Assembly: GCA_019054805.1 (NCBI GenBank)
Contig: JAHQIY010000018.1
Coordinates: 930,001-994,000, forward strand
Source: Brachionus manjavacas
Taxonomy: Eukaryota; Rotifera; Eurotatoria; Ploima; Brachionidae
DNA length: 64,000 nucleotides
Reading direction: 5' to 3'
Positions 33,566 through 46,098 of this stretch are shown piece by piece (positions within the stretch are counted from its first letter, which is position 1; each line of letters opens with the position of its first letter). A program made the position numbers and the translations under genes. The notes under the pieces were generated by a model. The model did no database searches. It was not told where the DNA came from and saw only the letters and a list, made by a program, of their open reading frames with translations.

Positions 33566-36500
33566 ATGGTTAATTGCCATTTATTCCGTGGTCTTTTTCC
33601 AAGTCTCATTTTTTTATCAGCTCTAGTCCAAATTGTCTACACACAAACCAAATGCAACTTTACACTGCCCATTTCCGAAAACGACATATCGGGAATAATT
33701 ATAAAAAACCCCGACTACACGAACAACATTCATTCCTGCTGGTTCATGGTCAAAGTCGAGTCTGGCTTTGGCATGATGCTAGAGTTTCAGAGCTTTAATC
33801 TTCAGGACAAGGCTTGTTTTGACAAGAACAATAATCATCAATGCTGTGATTATCTTCAGATTGGCACAGGAGACACAATCGACAAAAATACTCATGGCAC
33901 TTACTGCGGCAATGATCACCCGGACCCCATCATTTTTGACTCTAGTTCAGTTTGGTTTAATTTTCACACGGACAATGCAGTCACCATGGATGGATTTAAG
34001 ATCAAGATAAAAAAATTCCAACTTACATTCACTGAACCAAGAGGACAAATAGAGAGTCCGGAGCTCAGATTCCGCTACACAAACAATCTAAATTTGACTT
34101 ACAGAATTGAGACCGAGGCGAACAGCATCACTTTTTTGAGATTCGAACGACTTTCGATCGAATCATTCAACAATACTTGCATTGACTTTCTTGAAATTGG
34201 TTCCACTGAGTTGGCCGAGTCTCCAAGAACAATTTGCGGAGAGGACACTGTGGACAAACTTGTGATATATTCAAACAAAATTTATCTAAAATTTGTCACT
34301 GATAAATCGGAAACTAAATCCGGATTTAGCATTTTCTACAACACAATTAAAAATGTGTTCACAGAGCCCAATGGTGTGATCAAATCGTCTGATTATCTAG
34401 TCAACTTAACCTATACAATAACTGCCCCAGAAGACAAGATAATTGAGGTAATGGTCGACACATTTGAATTTAAAAAATGCAGCTTGAACAACACCGAAGT
34501 GATCATTGATCCAGCCAGACCACCATGCTCCCAAAACAATGATTATCTTTTGTTGCAGAATGAACAAGGTTCTTTTGATCAAAGTTTATTCCAAAAAATA
34601 AATTCAAGTAGAATGAAATTTTTATTTTTCATTTAGAGAAAAAATTATTAATTTGTTTAAAAAGATTTTAAAAATAATTGGATATTTTGTGGATGCTTTA
34701 GACCTGCAAAATTGTATCTATCTATTAGCAATGAGATAAGTATTAGGCATGTTTTGATGGAGCGAGATCAGAACCGTGAAGAACCAATGAGTCATTTTCG
34801 ATTATCGTATCAATTCTTGCCTGCTAGGTACTCACAAAGTAAGAATTTGAGACTAGTGCAAGATACTGTCAATACCGGATTTATTGGTGGACATTTGCTT
34901 AATATCCAAGTACCTGAAAATCATCATTTAAGATTTTATGGTAAATCATCTAAAGTAAGTTGAAAAAACGTTATACTACCAAATAATGCTACAATAAAAA
35001 AAAAAATTTAAATTTTTTTTTAGAAATTTATTTTTATAATGCTTTAATTTTAAAAAATTATAAAAAATTAATTAAAATTGAATTTTTTGATTTTTTTTGA
35101 AAATAATTATTATTTAGCTACTAAATATGCATTTTTTCTCTAATATATTGATAATAAAGATAGTTATTTTATAAGTCAGTGACACCAAGATTTTTAGTTA
35201 TTAATTTATTCTATCTACAATCATAACACGTAGTCGGACATATTAATTTCTTTGTCAGACTCTGTCAATCTTAATGATTTTTTTTAAAAATCAAACCAGG
35301 TAAATTTCATAAAAATTCGAATTGAAATTTAAAAAAAAATAAAAGCTTTACCTATAATTAGGTTTATTATATGAAGTAATATTATAAAAAAATATTAGAC
35401 AAAAAGTAGAAAAATAAAAATTTGGAAAATAGCGAAAATTGGCATCTTAGCCAAAATAACAGTACTGCATAATACAATTAAATTTTGATTGTTTATTTAA
35501 ATTAAATTGATTTCAAAAATTAATTTTTCCAAAATTTCAAATAAAATTATTTAAATGTTTTATAAAAATTTTATTTTAAAGTTCGAAAACTTTTTATCAC
35601 ATTTTTAGTTAGTTCTTCCTGTACTCAAAAATTTAAAAAATTTCTATTTTTCAATTTATTTGATAACGTTTAAGCAAGTGGCAGCTTTTTTTCTGGAATA
35701 TTTTAATTTAAGACTTTTTTTTTGATTTCGCAAAGCTAATGAATATCTGCTTTATGTAATCTTGAGTCAAAATAAATGTTCAAGATTGATTTGAATGATT
35801 AATCAAAAAATTGCTAATTTTTAGATTTTTTAGGAAAAGAGCTAAAACATGTCTAGATTTTTTGTACAGCTTTTATCATAAAATAAAATTTTGCTATTTG
35901 TTAATCAATTGATTTAATTAATCAAACATATTTAAATAAAAAGTTTATTTTAAATAAAAATATTCAAATCAATATTGACATAATAATTACACAAGACAAA
36001 AAGATTACTAAAATATGGAATAGTAGAAAGAAAATAATTGATTTAAGGTTTTGTTAACTGTAACTTAGATAGATAAAAATAAATATATTTTTTCAAAAGA
36101 AATTCAATAATTCATTTGTCAATGCACAATATTTTAATTAATTTTTTGTAATATTAAACTAATTATTAAACTTAATAGTTAATAAATATTAAAAAATTAA
36201 ATTTTCAAGTGTTCAATTCCAGTTCACTCTTTGATAGTTAAACACGAATGGTCCAAAAAACCAATTATAAACAGCTTAAATATGTCAGATGAATTTAGAA
36301 ATAATTGTTCGTATTTGATGGATTTTGCCGAGCCGAAAAACGACTCGTTTACAATAAGCCAGCATAGTTGGAATTTAACTTGGTTTTGGACAATGAACTC
36401 GCCACAAGAACAATTCGATTTTGAAGTAAATTGGATATTTGTCAAAAATGTGTTTGATGAAGAAATGCGCGAGTTTTCCTTGACTTTTCCACCACTATCT

Positions 36501-39500
36501 GGCTTTGTTTTGCATAGCAAAGTGCATGACGAGCTGAATTTTTACTTCAGATCAACGTCACAGCGCCGCTACGGCCTTACCTTTGACATTAAGCCAAAAT
36601 ACTTCATTGACACACGTGATTTGGCAAACTACATCAAAACAGTGGTCAAAAATTCAAACAGAGCAGATGTTTTTGTCTCAAACGAATACCTTAACAAAAA
36701 AAACACGTACCAATTGGTGCCCGAGTCATCTCTTAGGATAAAACGCGACTCAAAGTACTCCATAGATGTAGCTGTTGCATTGGACCGTCGTTACGGCGAC
36801 TGCACCTTCGACCATTCTTTGTGCCAGTTTACAACAAATCCATTCATTAGCCAAACTATTTTTGCATCAGTGTTCTCACCAAATGATGGTCTAGGCGTTC
36901 AACATCTGCCCAAGTTCGAGCAAATAAACCATCCCAATTCCATTGATGATTTCTATTTATCCATAAGCAAAAAAAGTGACAATCAAGACGCCATTTATGC
37001 ACCCTTGATAAATCTTCAATCTCCTTTCAATACCCAAATTCAATCTATTTCGTTTAGCTACAAGATGCCGACAGATTCGGCTGCTAAACTAGAAGTTTTT
37101 TATGTTCAAAATAGATCTGATGTAAGGGACATGCTAAAGGGTGACTTTTTTCGCCAACAAATTGGCCTTTTTGACCAAGACTCGGCAAAAACAAATCCCC
37201 GAGTATCAAAAATTTATTCTAAAAATGAATGTGCAGCTATTTCATTTAAGTCTTTGGTAAAAAAAGAAAACTTTTTAGATGTTCCTTTAGACTGGTACAG
37301 GGTAGACCGAGCTCGATTCTTTAGTTGCTTTGATTTTCGGCTCGGTTTTCATGTCAAGTCCGAACTGCCATCTTCTACCATTGGAATTGATGACATTGAA
37401 TTAAATGAAGAAGGCGAAGTGGATCTTTGCTCGGACAACCAGTGCAACAATAATGGAAAGTGTTTTCAATTTGATGGAGTCAAAACTTGCTGTTGTTATC
37501 CAGGATTTAGTGGAGAAACTTGTGCTAAAAAATTAAGTGCGTGTGAACAAGCCGAGTCGTTCATTGAGCCAAATGATTTGCTGTGCAAGAATGGCGGAAA
37601 ATGCCGCGATTTGGCCAATGGTTACGACTTTAAATGCGAATGTCCTCTTGGTTATACGGGAGAAAAATGCCAGAGTGAAATAGATGAATGTGAGTCGAAT
37701 CCATGTGCCAATGGAGCTACATGCATTGACCGGATCGGGTCCTATGATTGCATTTGTAGAAATGGATTCAATGGTAACAATTGTGAATTCAAGGCCGAAG
37801 GCTGTGATCAAAAGTGCAACCAGGTCGGAACAGCCGAATGCTATGATGATCTGAGCAAAGTTTTCTGCAGATGTAAGCCTGATTTTACCAGTGATGATTG
37901 CAGTATTAGAATAAAGATAAACAAATGTCTGAGTGATCCATGTGTGGCCAATGGTAAATGTGTTCCAGGAGGCGCTGATTTTAAATGTGTATGTCCACCT
38001 GACCGTACTGGAAAATACTGCGAGTCAAGGCTGGACTTTTGCCAAAGTAATTAAAATTAAAAATAAAAGAAAAAAAAGTTTATTTAAGCAAATTTTTCCA
38101 GAATTTGATGATCTTTGCCGAAATGGTTCAGTGTGTGTGTATGCAAATGAGGATGGTAGTGAATTTAAGTGTTCGTGTGCAGCTGGCTTTACTGGAACGC
38201 ATTGCAGTCAGCCGGTAGATGAGTGCGAGTCGAGTCCGTGCATCAATGGTAAATGCATTGACCAACATCTAGGATACAAATGCGAGTGCTACAAGGGGTA
38301 ATTAAAAAAAATATTTTTTCATCTTTTAATTATTAATTTAATAATGAAGTTTTTATGGTAAAAATTGTGACCAAACTGCTGAAAATCCTTGTTTTAATCA
38401 CAAATGCGCTAATGGTGTCTGCATCCCGACCGGTTCAAATTACACGTAAGTTTAAATTGTTTACTTTTTCTCTAGGACTGAGACTGAGTTAAAATTTAGG
38501 AAAAATGGTCGATACATCTTATTTTCTTTTATTAATAAGAAAATTGAAAAAAAGTTCTATTCAATAAATCATTAAAAGTATCCAGAAGTATTTTTTAGTA
38601 TTATCGAAAACAAAAAGGAAAAACTCATGCTTTTAGAAACAAATGTATTCGAGAATATTTTCTGGAATACTATTGAGAAATTGAAAATTTTTTTCTAATA
38701 TCCAGTTTTCCAAAAATCAAATTTTTTTTTTTAATTTATTTTATCTACATTTTAATGAAAATATCTATTGAAAATTTTTTTATCTCAATACAAAAATTGC
38801 TTATCTTCTACTTATTTTTTTTAATTTAAGATAATCTATTAAAAAAATTTACCTTCTAACGAAAATTTATGCCATTAATTAACGCAATAAAAAATAAAAA
38901 AATTCAAAGAAATAAATTTATGTTTCCTATCACATTTTAATTATCTTTATTAGAAATTTTTATTAAAAAAATTCATTATTAAGTTTAAAGCCGAGACATA
39001 TTTTTATGTTGAGCAAATCATCTTAAGCGACAATTCTTGAGTTTTGAAGATAAAGCAAATTAGGTATCCGTCATTTTGACAAAGAAATTTAAGGTAAAAT
39101 ACAAAAAATCAAATTTTTTTTATCATATTTTAATTAAAGTTGTAAACACAAAAATTATCCTAAATTTATTTTGTCAAAATAATTCACTAATCTAGCTTTA
39201 GAATGCATCTTTTGTTTATAGAAATAATCATTTTAATTTTTTAAAACTTTCAATTTTTTTTCTCTTTTTCTCAAAAATATTGAAGGTTATGTCTTTTTAT
39301 TATTTTTTCTCTCGAAGATTTAATTGCGGCAAAGTTGGAAAAATAATCTTATCTTGTGGATAAAAAAGTTTAAAATGAGTTGGAATTTTTTCTTCCATAT
39401 TCCTAAAATTTAAAATCCATTATTGCATCGCGTAAATACGAAATTACTAATTTAAAAAAAATTCCCTTTTAAAGTTATATTCTAAATGCGGCCTAACAAA

Positions 39501-42500
39501 TGCAACATAAAGCAATCTAGACGATCTTATACATAAGAACTTTAAAGCCTTTATCAACTTCCAGAGGACATATGATATGCGACAAGAAAGAAAAAGGTCA
39601 CCAAATATGTGACTTTATCTGGTCACATATTTGGTGACCAAAATAGATAAATAAAAAAATAAAAAAACTTTTCGAGTCCAGTTTTTATTTTTTGTGAACA
39701 TTAATTTTAGAATAAAAGTTTAATTTTAAATGCAAATAAAAAAAAAAGATAAATACCAATTCATATTTTTATTATTTTTTATGTTTTTTTGTCATATGCA
39801 ACTTTACACCCTTGATGTTTTTCATTAATTCTCTACATAAATCACACGCTTTGCATGTTCGGTGAGTGCTGTTTTTACTACATTCAAAGTTTCTTGAGAA
39901 GTAGTAATTTCAGTCATTGCTTTTTCTCCTGCGTTTAGATTTAACACGCTTAATTTCTTATCTATTGTAATTAAATTCTCACTAAAACTCAACTCGGCAT
40001 CACTATCTTGGTTATTTATTGGTGTATCATCGGATTGTGATTTAACTAAAGTTACGGATTCTAAATCAATATTTTCATCCATAATTTTAACTCTTCAACT
40101 AAATAATTTTTTTTTGAATTTTGAATAGAATGATGAAATTTAAATTGTAATTTTTAGCTTAATCATAGTGTAAAAGAATAAGAGTTAAAATAGGATTATA
40201 AAATAGTGTTTTTAAATTATTTTAATTTTTATTTTTTTAATCTAAAATTTGGTGAACATTTTTTTTGTGACCAGCTTTTGGTCACCAAATATGTGACCAG
40301 AGATTATGTGAACAAAATGTTCACATTTTGGACTTGATGCTCATGGTCACATTTTTTTGTGAACAATTGTTCACATTTTCCACTAGACCCAATTATTTAA
40401 GTTGCTGATTTATTCATATCCTTTATTGTGACAACGGTTTCCAGTAGGTTGGTTTTAGAAAGTACTTTAATAACATTTTAAATTTTCACTGAAAAATAAA
40501 CGGAGTAATTTAAAGAAATAAGTTGTGTTTTTTATTTATTTGTGCCTAGCAAAAGCTCCTTTAGATTAAAAAAAGAAAGAATTCAAATCGAAAAATTTAG
40601 AATAAAATATAAAATACAAATTGAAATAAGTAATGATAGGTGCTACATGTTTTATGCAATCATTTGTTTGCTGCTACAAACCCAAATTCTGTAAAATCAA
40701 ATGACACAAAAAAGTAATAGAATTTTTTTGTTAAAACAGATGCAGCTGTTACAATAACTTCGAAGGCGACTTTTGTGAGCGCGCAATTTGCACCAAAGAA
40801 GACAATTTGAAAGAGCAATGCAATGAAGAGGGCACACTTGATGTGGCTTATATAAACAGCAAATGTTCTTGTGTGTGCAAAACCGGCTATGTTGGTGAAC
40901 AATGCGAGACTAAGTAACATTGAACAATAAATAAAGTTGTCAATTTTTGAAGTCAACTTTTCTCAATAGGCTGAACTTGTGCGATCTGAGATCGAAATTT
41001 GTCGACTTTGAGGACGAGTGTCAAAACGGAGGCACATGTTTGTACAACAACGCGACCAATGAAGCAAAGTGTGCATGCAGGGATGGATTTTTTGGCGATA
41101 GGTGTCAAATAATGATCAACTACTGTCAGAGCAATCCTTGCAAGTACGGCAACTGTAAAAACGAGCCAAACGACTACAGATGCGTGTGCTCTAAAGGCTG
41201 GCAAGGTCGCAATTGCGACAAGCAAATAGACGCGTGCAGCATTAAGGAAGACTGCGTGGCCAATAACACAGAGCGGGCGCTTTTCTCCAGAAACCAGTGT
41301 GTGTGCATATGCAAGCTGGGATTCACGGGAGACAAATGCCAGATCAACATAGACAACTGTGAGGCGAATAGCTGTCAAAACAACGGCAAATGCGTCGACC
41401 TAGTCAACAGCTTTGAGTGTCTTTGTCCCTTGGGATACACTGGTCCGTTTTGTGAACGAAAAGTCCAAAACTGTGAACTAAACCCGTGCGTGAATGGAAG
41501 ATGCGAGATGCACGGCCGAATGCTCAAGTGCGTTTGTGACCGCGGCTATTCGGGTGAATTCTGCGACCAGTTTATAGACAAGTGCAGGCCGAACCCGTGC
41601 AAAAACAAGGGCAAATGCCACAATTTGATCGACGACTTTTATTGTGAATGTCCGCCCGAATACGGACAGACCAAAGACTGCTCTACTCGCTTGGTAAATC
41701 CGTGCGACAGCTCGCCATGCTTCCACAACGGCACATGCTTCCCGATCGCTTCGGGTCGAGTATCCCTGAACGGAGTCAACATTAACACTTACAGCGGATT
41801 CACATGCAAATGCACATCGCATTACAGAGGCGACATTTGCGAACTGCCCGCTGATCCATGTTCTCTAAATCCATGCAATCATCGTGGTCAATGCGTGCTA
41901 AGCAAAGACCAAGAGTCGTACTCGTGCAGATGCTATCCGGCTTTTACTGGCAAAAATTGTGAGACCTACTTTGACCCGTGTGAGAAAAAAAACATGTGCA
42001 AAAATGGCGGTGTGTGTCTGCCCACTCCCGAAGGCTACAAATGCCAATGCCCTGCTGAATTCAGCGGAGAAAAGTACATGCCAAACTAGCTCTGGTCAAA
42101 ATGATTTTTAATTTTTTGCTAATTTAGCTGTGAGGTTAACTTGAATGCGTGCAGCACTATGAAGTGTTTGAATGGTGGCAAATGTGTGGTATTGAACAAT
42201 TTGCCAAAGTGTCAGTGTGCTAGCTCCAGATTTGTGGGCACCAGATGTGAAATAGATTTGAATTTGGTGACGCCTAAAGATTCTGCATTTAGCTCGGCGT
42301 TGGCTGCCTCCGATTTGAGCTGTGATCTACTTGGAAGCGATGTTAGTCCCATTGATTACATTTTTTTTGCTTTGATTCTTTTCACATTGGTTATTATAAT
42401 AATTGCCACTGTTTATGTTTATGTCTACTTTGGAATTAAAAGGACCAAAAAGTAAGAGAGTTAATTCAAAAAAAAAAAAAATCTAAATTTTTGCGTTAAG

Positions 42501-42573
42501 GTATCATTCACAGGTACAGTATGATAACGATATTTTGAGTGAAATACACGGAATCGATCGCAGATTTTCATAA
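33566..42573 (+). CDS. Type I membrane protein with CUB, MAM and about 19 EGF-like domains, nine exons
   Basis: Exons 33566-34607, 34665-34954, 36210-38046, 38102-38297, 38350-38445, 40740-40913, 40970-42073, 42128-42451 and 42501-42573 join in phase (all GT-AG) to about 1711 residues. Order: signal peptide; CUB1 (about 30-150), CUB2 and CUB3 (the third reaching WIFCGCF in exon 2); an unassigned segment with a LRIKRD dibasic site; a MAM domain (about 640-848, from GDCTFDHSLCQF to STIGIDDIEL); about 19 EGF-like domains, some of calcium-binding type (EIDECESNPC); a transmembrane helix (YIFFALILFTLVIIIIATVY, about 1655-1680); and a tail of about 30 residues ending DRRFS. Extracellular adhesion or ligand binding is the likely role (inference from domains). 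The acceptors at 34664 and 36209 were chosen because the nearer AGs break the frame. I know no named family with exactly this order. Confidence 0.85.
34955..36209. other. Intron 2 of the CUB/MAM/EGF gene
   Basis: About 1.25 kb, A+T-rich. I see no coding exon or element ends in it. Confidence 0.5.
39597..40385. mobile_element. Inverted-repeat element in intron 5 of the CUB/MAM/EGF gene
   Basis: The left end holds a perfect hairpin, GGTCACCAAATATGTGAC at 39597-39614 against GTCACATATTTGGTGACC at 39622-39639. The right end (40250-40385) holds GGTCACCAAATATGTGACC again, plus GTGAACA/TGTTCAC units. Related GGTCACAT units occur at 31.5 kb. The interior carries an antisense open frame and a zinc-finger-like stretch (next entry). 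It looks like a DNA transposon derivative; no transposase core was recognised. Confidence 0.6.
39772..40082 (-). pseudogene. Broken reading frame with C2H2-type finger inside the intronic element
   Basis: An open frame of 85 codons starts at 40082 (MDENIDLESVTLVKSQSDD...) and is followed, in a different frame, by a stretch at about 39855-39772 with the pattern C-x2-C-x12-H-x4-H (CDLCRELM...HMTKKH) and then a stop. The two pieces overlap near 39840-39860, so a frameshift or a lost intron separates them. A finger of this pattern is common in element-encoded and DNA-binding proteins. It could be the remains of the element's own protein or captured host sequence. Confidence 0.4.
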
Positions 42574-43455
42574 ATAATTAAGAGTTTTTTTACAAAAAAT
42601 TTTATTTATTATATTATCTAGTTCTTTTAGACAAAAATTAATCTTAATATTTATTTTATTCAAAATTTAATTTTTTAGTATTTATTTTTGAGTTCTGTTC
42701 GCAAAAATTACTTTTTTTTGTTTTTTTAAATCGATTCAAATTTAAAAAATAAAATATTTAAATTTTAGTTTGAGCCTTTTGATTTTTATTTAATTAAGTT
42801 GTAAATTGGATAGACTAACAAAAAAACTAAAAGATCGCTCAATTTATAAAATAAAATCTATAAATTTTTTCATTTAAAAATTAAAAGTAAAATAATTTTA
42901 TTAAATTTTTTATAGAAAATTATTATTTTTTAAATTTGATAAACTAAAAAGAAAATTAAAAAAAAATTCAAGCTTTTAAATATAAAATTAAATACAAGTT
43001 AAATTTTTCTTCCTCGCCAGGAGAATACAACATGTTGTAATCAGAAAGGGTAGTCAGACCTTTCCGACAAAATCACTTTCGATAAGTCATATTCGACAAT
43101 TTTAATTAAAATAAAACAAAATTTATTTTTTAAATTTAAATTAATTAAAAGATTAGGTTTAGTGATTCGGGCATGTTCTAAATTGGAAAATTTTTGATAA
43201 AATAATTAATTGAATTAAAGTTGCCTAGATATTCGTAGATTAATCTTTCAAAAATCTGTGTATTTCAATTGTCGTATCTGTCCTGTGAGTTGTTTTAATA
43301 ACAATACTAAATTTAAATTTCAAAAATTTTGATTTTTAAAAATCAATTTTGTTACATCATTTAGATAAAATTGTCAAGTTTTTGAAGAAAAAATTTTAAA
43401 TCAGAATCTGACTCGTCATCCAAAGCTATTGTGTAATGTAATATCTGTAATATCT

Positions 43456-44030
43456 ATTGATGAAATCAAAAAAACTCTAGATCAACTACCCTCCTTTAGC
43501 TCACCAAGTTTTGTAGGTATTCATCCAAAAAACTTAAAAGTCTTTATAATTTTTTTTCCCTTTACTTCATTTAATGAATTCTTAAAACTGAAAACTTTTC
43601 AGTGAAAAGTATACCAGAAGACTGGAAAGTAGCAATTATTTTAAAATAAAGAAGACAGATCAGAAATAAATAATTACAGGGCTATATCAGTTTTGCTTGC
43701 AATAGCAAAATTATTTGAATTAGCAAGTCTATTTTGAATCAAGCAATATTTTTTATGGTCAACATGGATATAGACCTGATCATTCATGTCAGACGACTCT
43801 TCATGAATATTTAAGTGAAATAAATCAAGCTAAAGAAAAAAAAAACTTACAACTTAATCATTATTTTTTGTTTTTAGAAAAACTTTTGATGTAATTGATT
43901 CCAAACTTTTGCTTTTAAAATTGTTTCACAATAGATTTGATAATAATTCCTTAAGTCTTCTGCCTAATTATTTTACTAATAGATCACAAACAGTTCGTCT
44001 TATATTTTTGGAAATGATATACAAGTCGTA
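43456..44030 (+). pseudogene. Degenerate non-LTR (LINE) reverse transcriptase, N-terminal and central part
   Basis: Conceptual translation in shifting frames gives typical non-LTR RT blocks in order: IDEIKKTLDQLP...GIHPKNLK, then IPEDWKVAIIL, NNYRAISVLLAIAKLFE, YGQHGYRPDHSCQTTLHEY, TFDVIDSKLLLLKL and YFTNRSQTVRL. Several frameshifts and stops interrupt it, and the YADD region is missing. The element is inactive. Known RT families with this block order include Jockey/CR1-like LINEs; the exact clade cannot be decided here. Confidence 0.75.
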
Positions 44031-44054
44031 GATGAAATAAGTCAATATCTTGGT

Positions 44055-44261
44055 TATCTCAGTTTGTCTGCTGGTGTGATACTGAATGATGACAATCGTA
44101 GGAAATTGTCCAGGGAGAGCTCTAAGAGTGTTAATTCAGCAATTATGGAAAATTTAGTCAAAGAAGAGAGTCGAAATTTGACTCCAGTTAATCCGTTTCC
44201 GGCACGACATCTAAATTCAAATGTTGCCAAAAACGGACACAGATTGGGTCTGTATAAATAA
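44055..44261 (+). other. Orphan open exon, possible alternative last exon
   Basis: After a good acceptor (GGTTATCTCAG) there is an open frame of about 68 codons, LSAGVILNDDNRRKLSRESS..., ending HRLGLYK and TAA. Its composition is coding-like and unlike the decayed LINE on either side. Its phase fits the donor at 42451 of the CUB/MAM/EGF gene, so it could serve as an alternative cytoplasmic tail; it could also belong to another transcript. Confidence 0.35.
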
Positions 44262-44590
44262 TCAATCTTATTGCCTTGCGATTTTTGTTTTAGGATTTTG
44301 AGCCGGTTTAAATTTATTTTTATAAAATTTGATTTTAAATAAAAATTGGATAAAATTTTCAATTTTTAATTAAAAAACATTTTAGCTCCAAAAGAAATGA
44401 ATCCTATAATTTTAGAACTAGTTCTGTTCCCGAGTTTTTGAAAATTGTTAGCTTCCTAGGTCTACTAGAACGGCTTCGATCATGCACAGTACCAGTCTCT
44501 CCATATCATTTTTTAGTTGAATTCTTTATTATCTTTCTAGAATGTTATTGATGTCATTAATTTTTCAATGACATCAATAATATTCTAGAA

Positions 44591-44734
44591 AAATATGGCT
44601 TGATTGCTTTTCAGCATAGAATTCTTGATAGAATGTTATTTTTTGCTTATAAAACACTATTTTTCCATAATTCGCCCGAAAATTTAAGAAACCAATTAAA
44701 GAAAATGACTCAGGAAATTTTAAATACAATTTAG
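44591..44734 (+). pseudogene. LINE reverse transcriptase C-terminal fragment
   Basis: An open 47-codon stretch, KYGLIAFQHRILDRMLFFAYK..., ending with TAG resembles the C-terminal YGL.SF.HR...RM..FAYK region of non-LTR RT proteins. It probably belongs to the same decayed element as 43456-44030. Confidence 0.55.
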
Positions 44735-45949
44735 GGAATGGTGACAATTATTTAAATGTTTTTTTTTTTTTTTTTGTAATAATTATTTTCTAAAATTAAA
44801 TAAATGAAGAGTTAACCGGTCTTTCATGGCATGGGCACTAGCCTGTTGATTAACCTTGAAAATTAAAATTATTAGTAAACTAATTTGGTTTTCAAATATT
44901 AGAAGAATAAATTATTTTAGAAATTTTTTTTGGAAGCAAATTATTGAAGGCTTTTTTGCTACAGTAAATTCAATACTTTACTTTTAACATTAATTTCTGT
45001 TAAAAGAATTTAAAACAAGTTTCAAATAAAAAAATCATTTTTCTTTATATATTAATGTTGGAAAAACAAATGTCTTTAATTAAATAAAAAAATTTTGAAA
45101 ATAATAGCTGATTTAGCAAATTTTGCTTCACAATTCTACATATGATTTTTTAAAAAATTTACTTTTAGTAATAAAATTAATGTTTAAATCAATACAAAAT
45201 AGGAATTTGATAAATAATGCAATTGTATTTTTAATAGAATAGAAAAAAAAATGATAGAAAAAAAATTATTTTTATTTATTTATTCCAATTTTATTTGTGA
45301 AAAAAAAAATTGATAATTAAAATCATTTCACAAAAAATTAAAGAAAAATTCAAAATTTAAAAGAAAATTTATACATGGTTTTGTTTTTTTTTAAGAACAT
45401 TATGTGACTATATTTATTTCCGACTAAAATTTTCTATCGGAACAACAAATTCTGAAAATTTAGAAATAAAAAATAAAATATAAATTGAAAAAAATTATTT
45501 AGCCATGTGTTTGAGAATTTTTCTGCAAATTGTATCAGCTGGAACAAGTTTAGTCAGTGCAAAAACTCTGCAATTCGGCAAAGAATTTGTATTTATAAAA
45601 TCTCTAAAATTTTGTTGCATCGTTACTGTAGAGACAAATACTGGGTGATGATAGTCTTCAATACCAGTCAGCTACTTCCTAAAGTTAATTAACTCAAAGT
45701 ATGTTCTTGATTTTTCGACATAAGAACTTCATACTCACCTGTTCTAAACCTTACCAGAAATTTTTTTAATATTTAATTCCATCTCTATTATTTCGAGTAA
45801 ATAAACTATTTATGGAAATAAAACACTGAATTTTTGTTCATCGCACCTTAAAATTATAATACACAAAAAATTAAACAAATAATGTTTGATTAGACTTGGG
45901 TTGAAATATTTTCATTTCTCTAATTGAAATAATATTTTGCTTAGCTCAT

Positions 45950-45963
45950 GTTTCCATGGTAAC
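45950..45963 (+). promoter_or_regulatory. RFX X-box upstream of the PTPDC1-like gene
   Basis: GTTTCCATGGTAAC is a full match to the RFX X-box consensus (GTTNCCATGGNAAC), 136 bp before the ATG at 46099. RFX factors drive ciliary genes in animals through X-boxes at about this distance, and PTPDC1 is a ciliary/centrosomal phosphatase, so the site fits its gene. Confidence 0.7.
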
Positions 45964-46098
45964 ATAATATTTTTTCAAAAAAAATTGAAAATTCTTTGAT
46001 TTAATTCATAAGTTTGACGTCAGTATTCAATTTTTTGCAACCAAAAGCTTGCTCGACCTGTCTAATAGAATTAAATCAATATACAATGAACATTTAAA

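Larger units (their letters stand above)
42574..46098. other. Intergenic region with LINE debris between the CUB/MAM/EGF and PTPDC1-like genes
   Basis: About 3.5 kb. It holds two degenerate LINE pieces, a possible orphan exon, a strong hairpin at 44535-44590 and the PTPDC1-like promoter. An open stretch at 45507-45692 resembles no protein I know and is not called. Confidence 0.5.

Noticed and set aside
42453-42455. TAA at 42453-42455 as the end of the CUB/MAM/EGF protein
   Set aside because: It lies within a good donor (AAAAA|GTAAGA), and the exon at 42501-42573 continues in phase with a sensible cytoplasmic tail, so intron retention rather than the main end.
45507-45692. A 61-codon plus-strand frame before the PTPDC1-like gene
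   Set aside because: It has some coding-like look (CISWNKFSQCK), but no splice links or family could be shown; it may be another repeat remnant.
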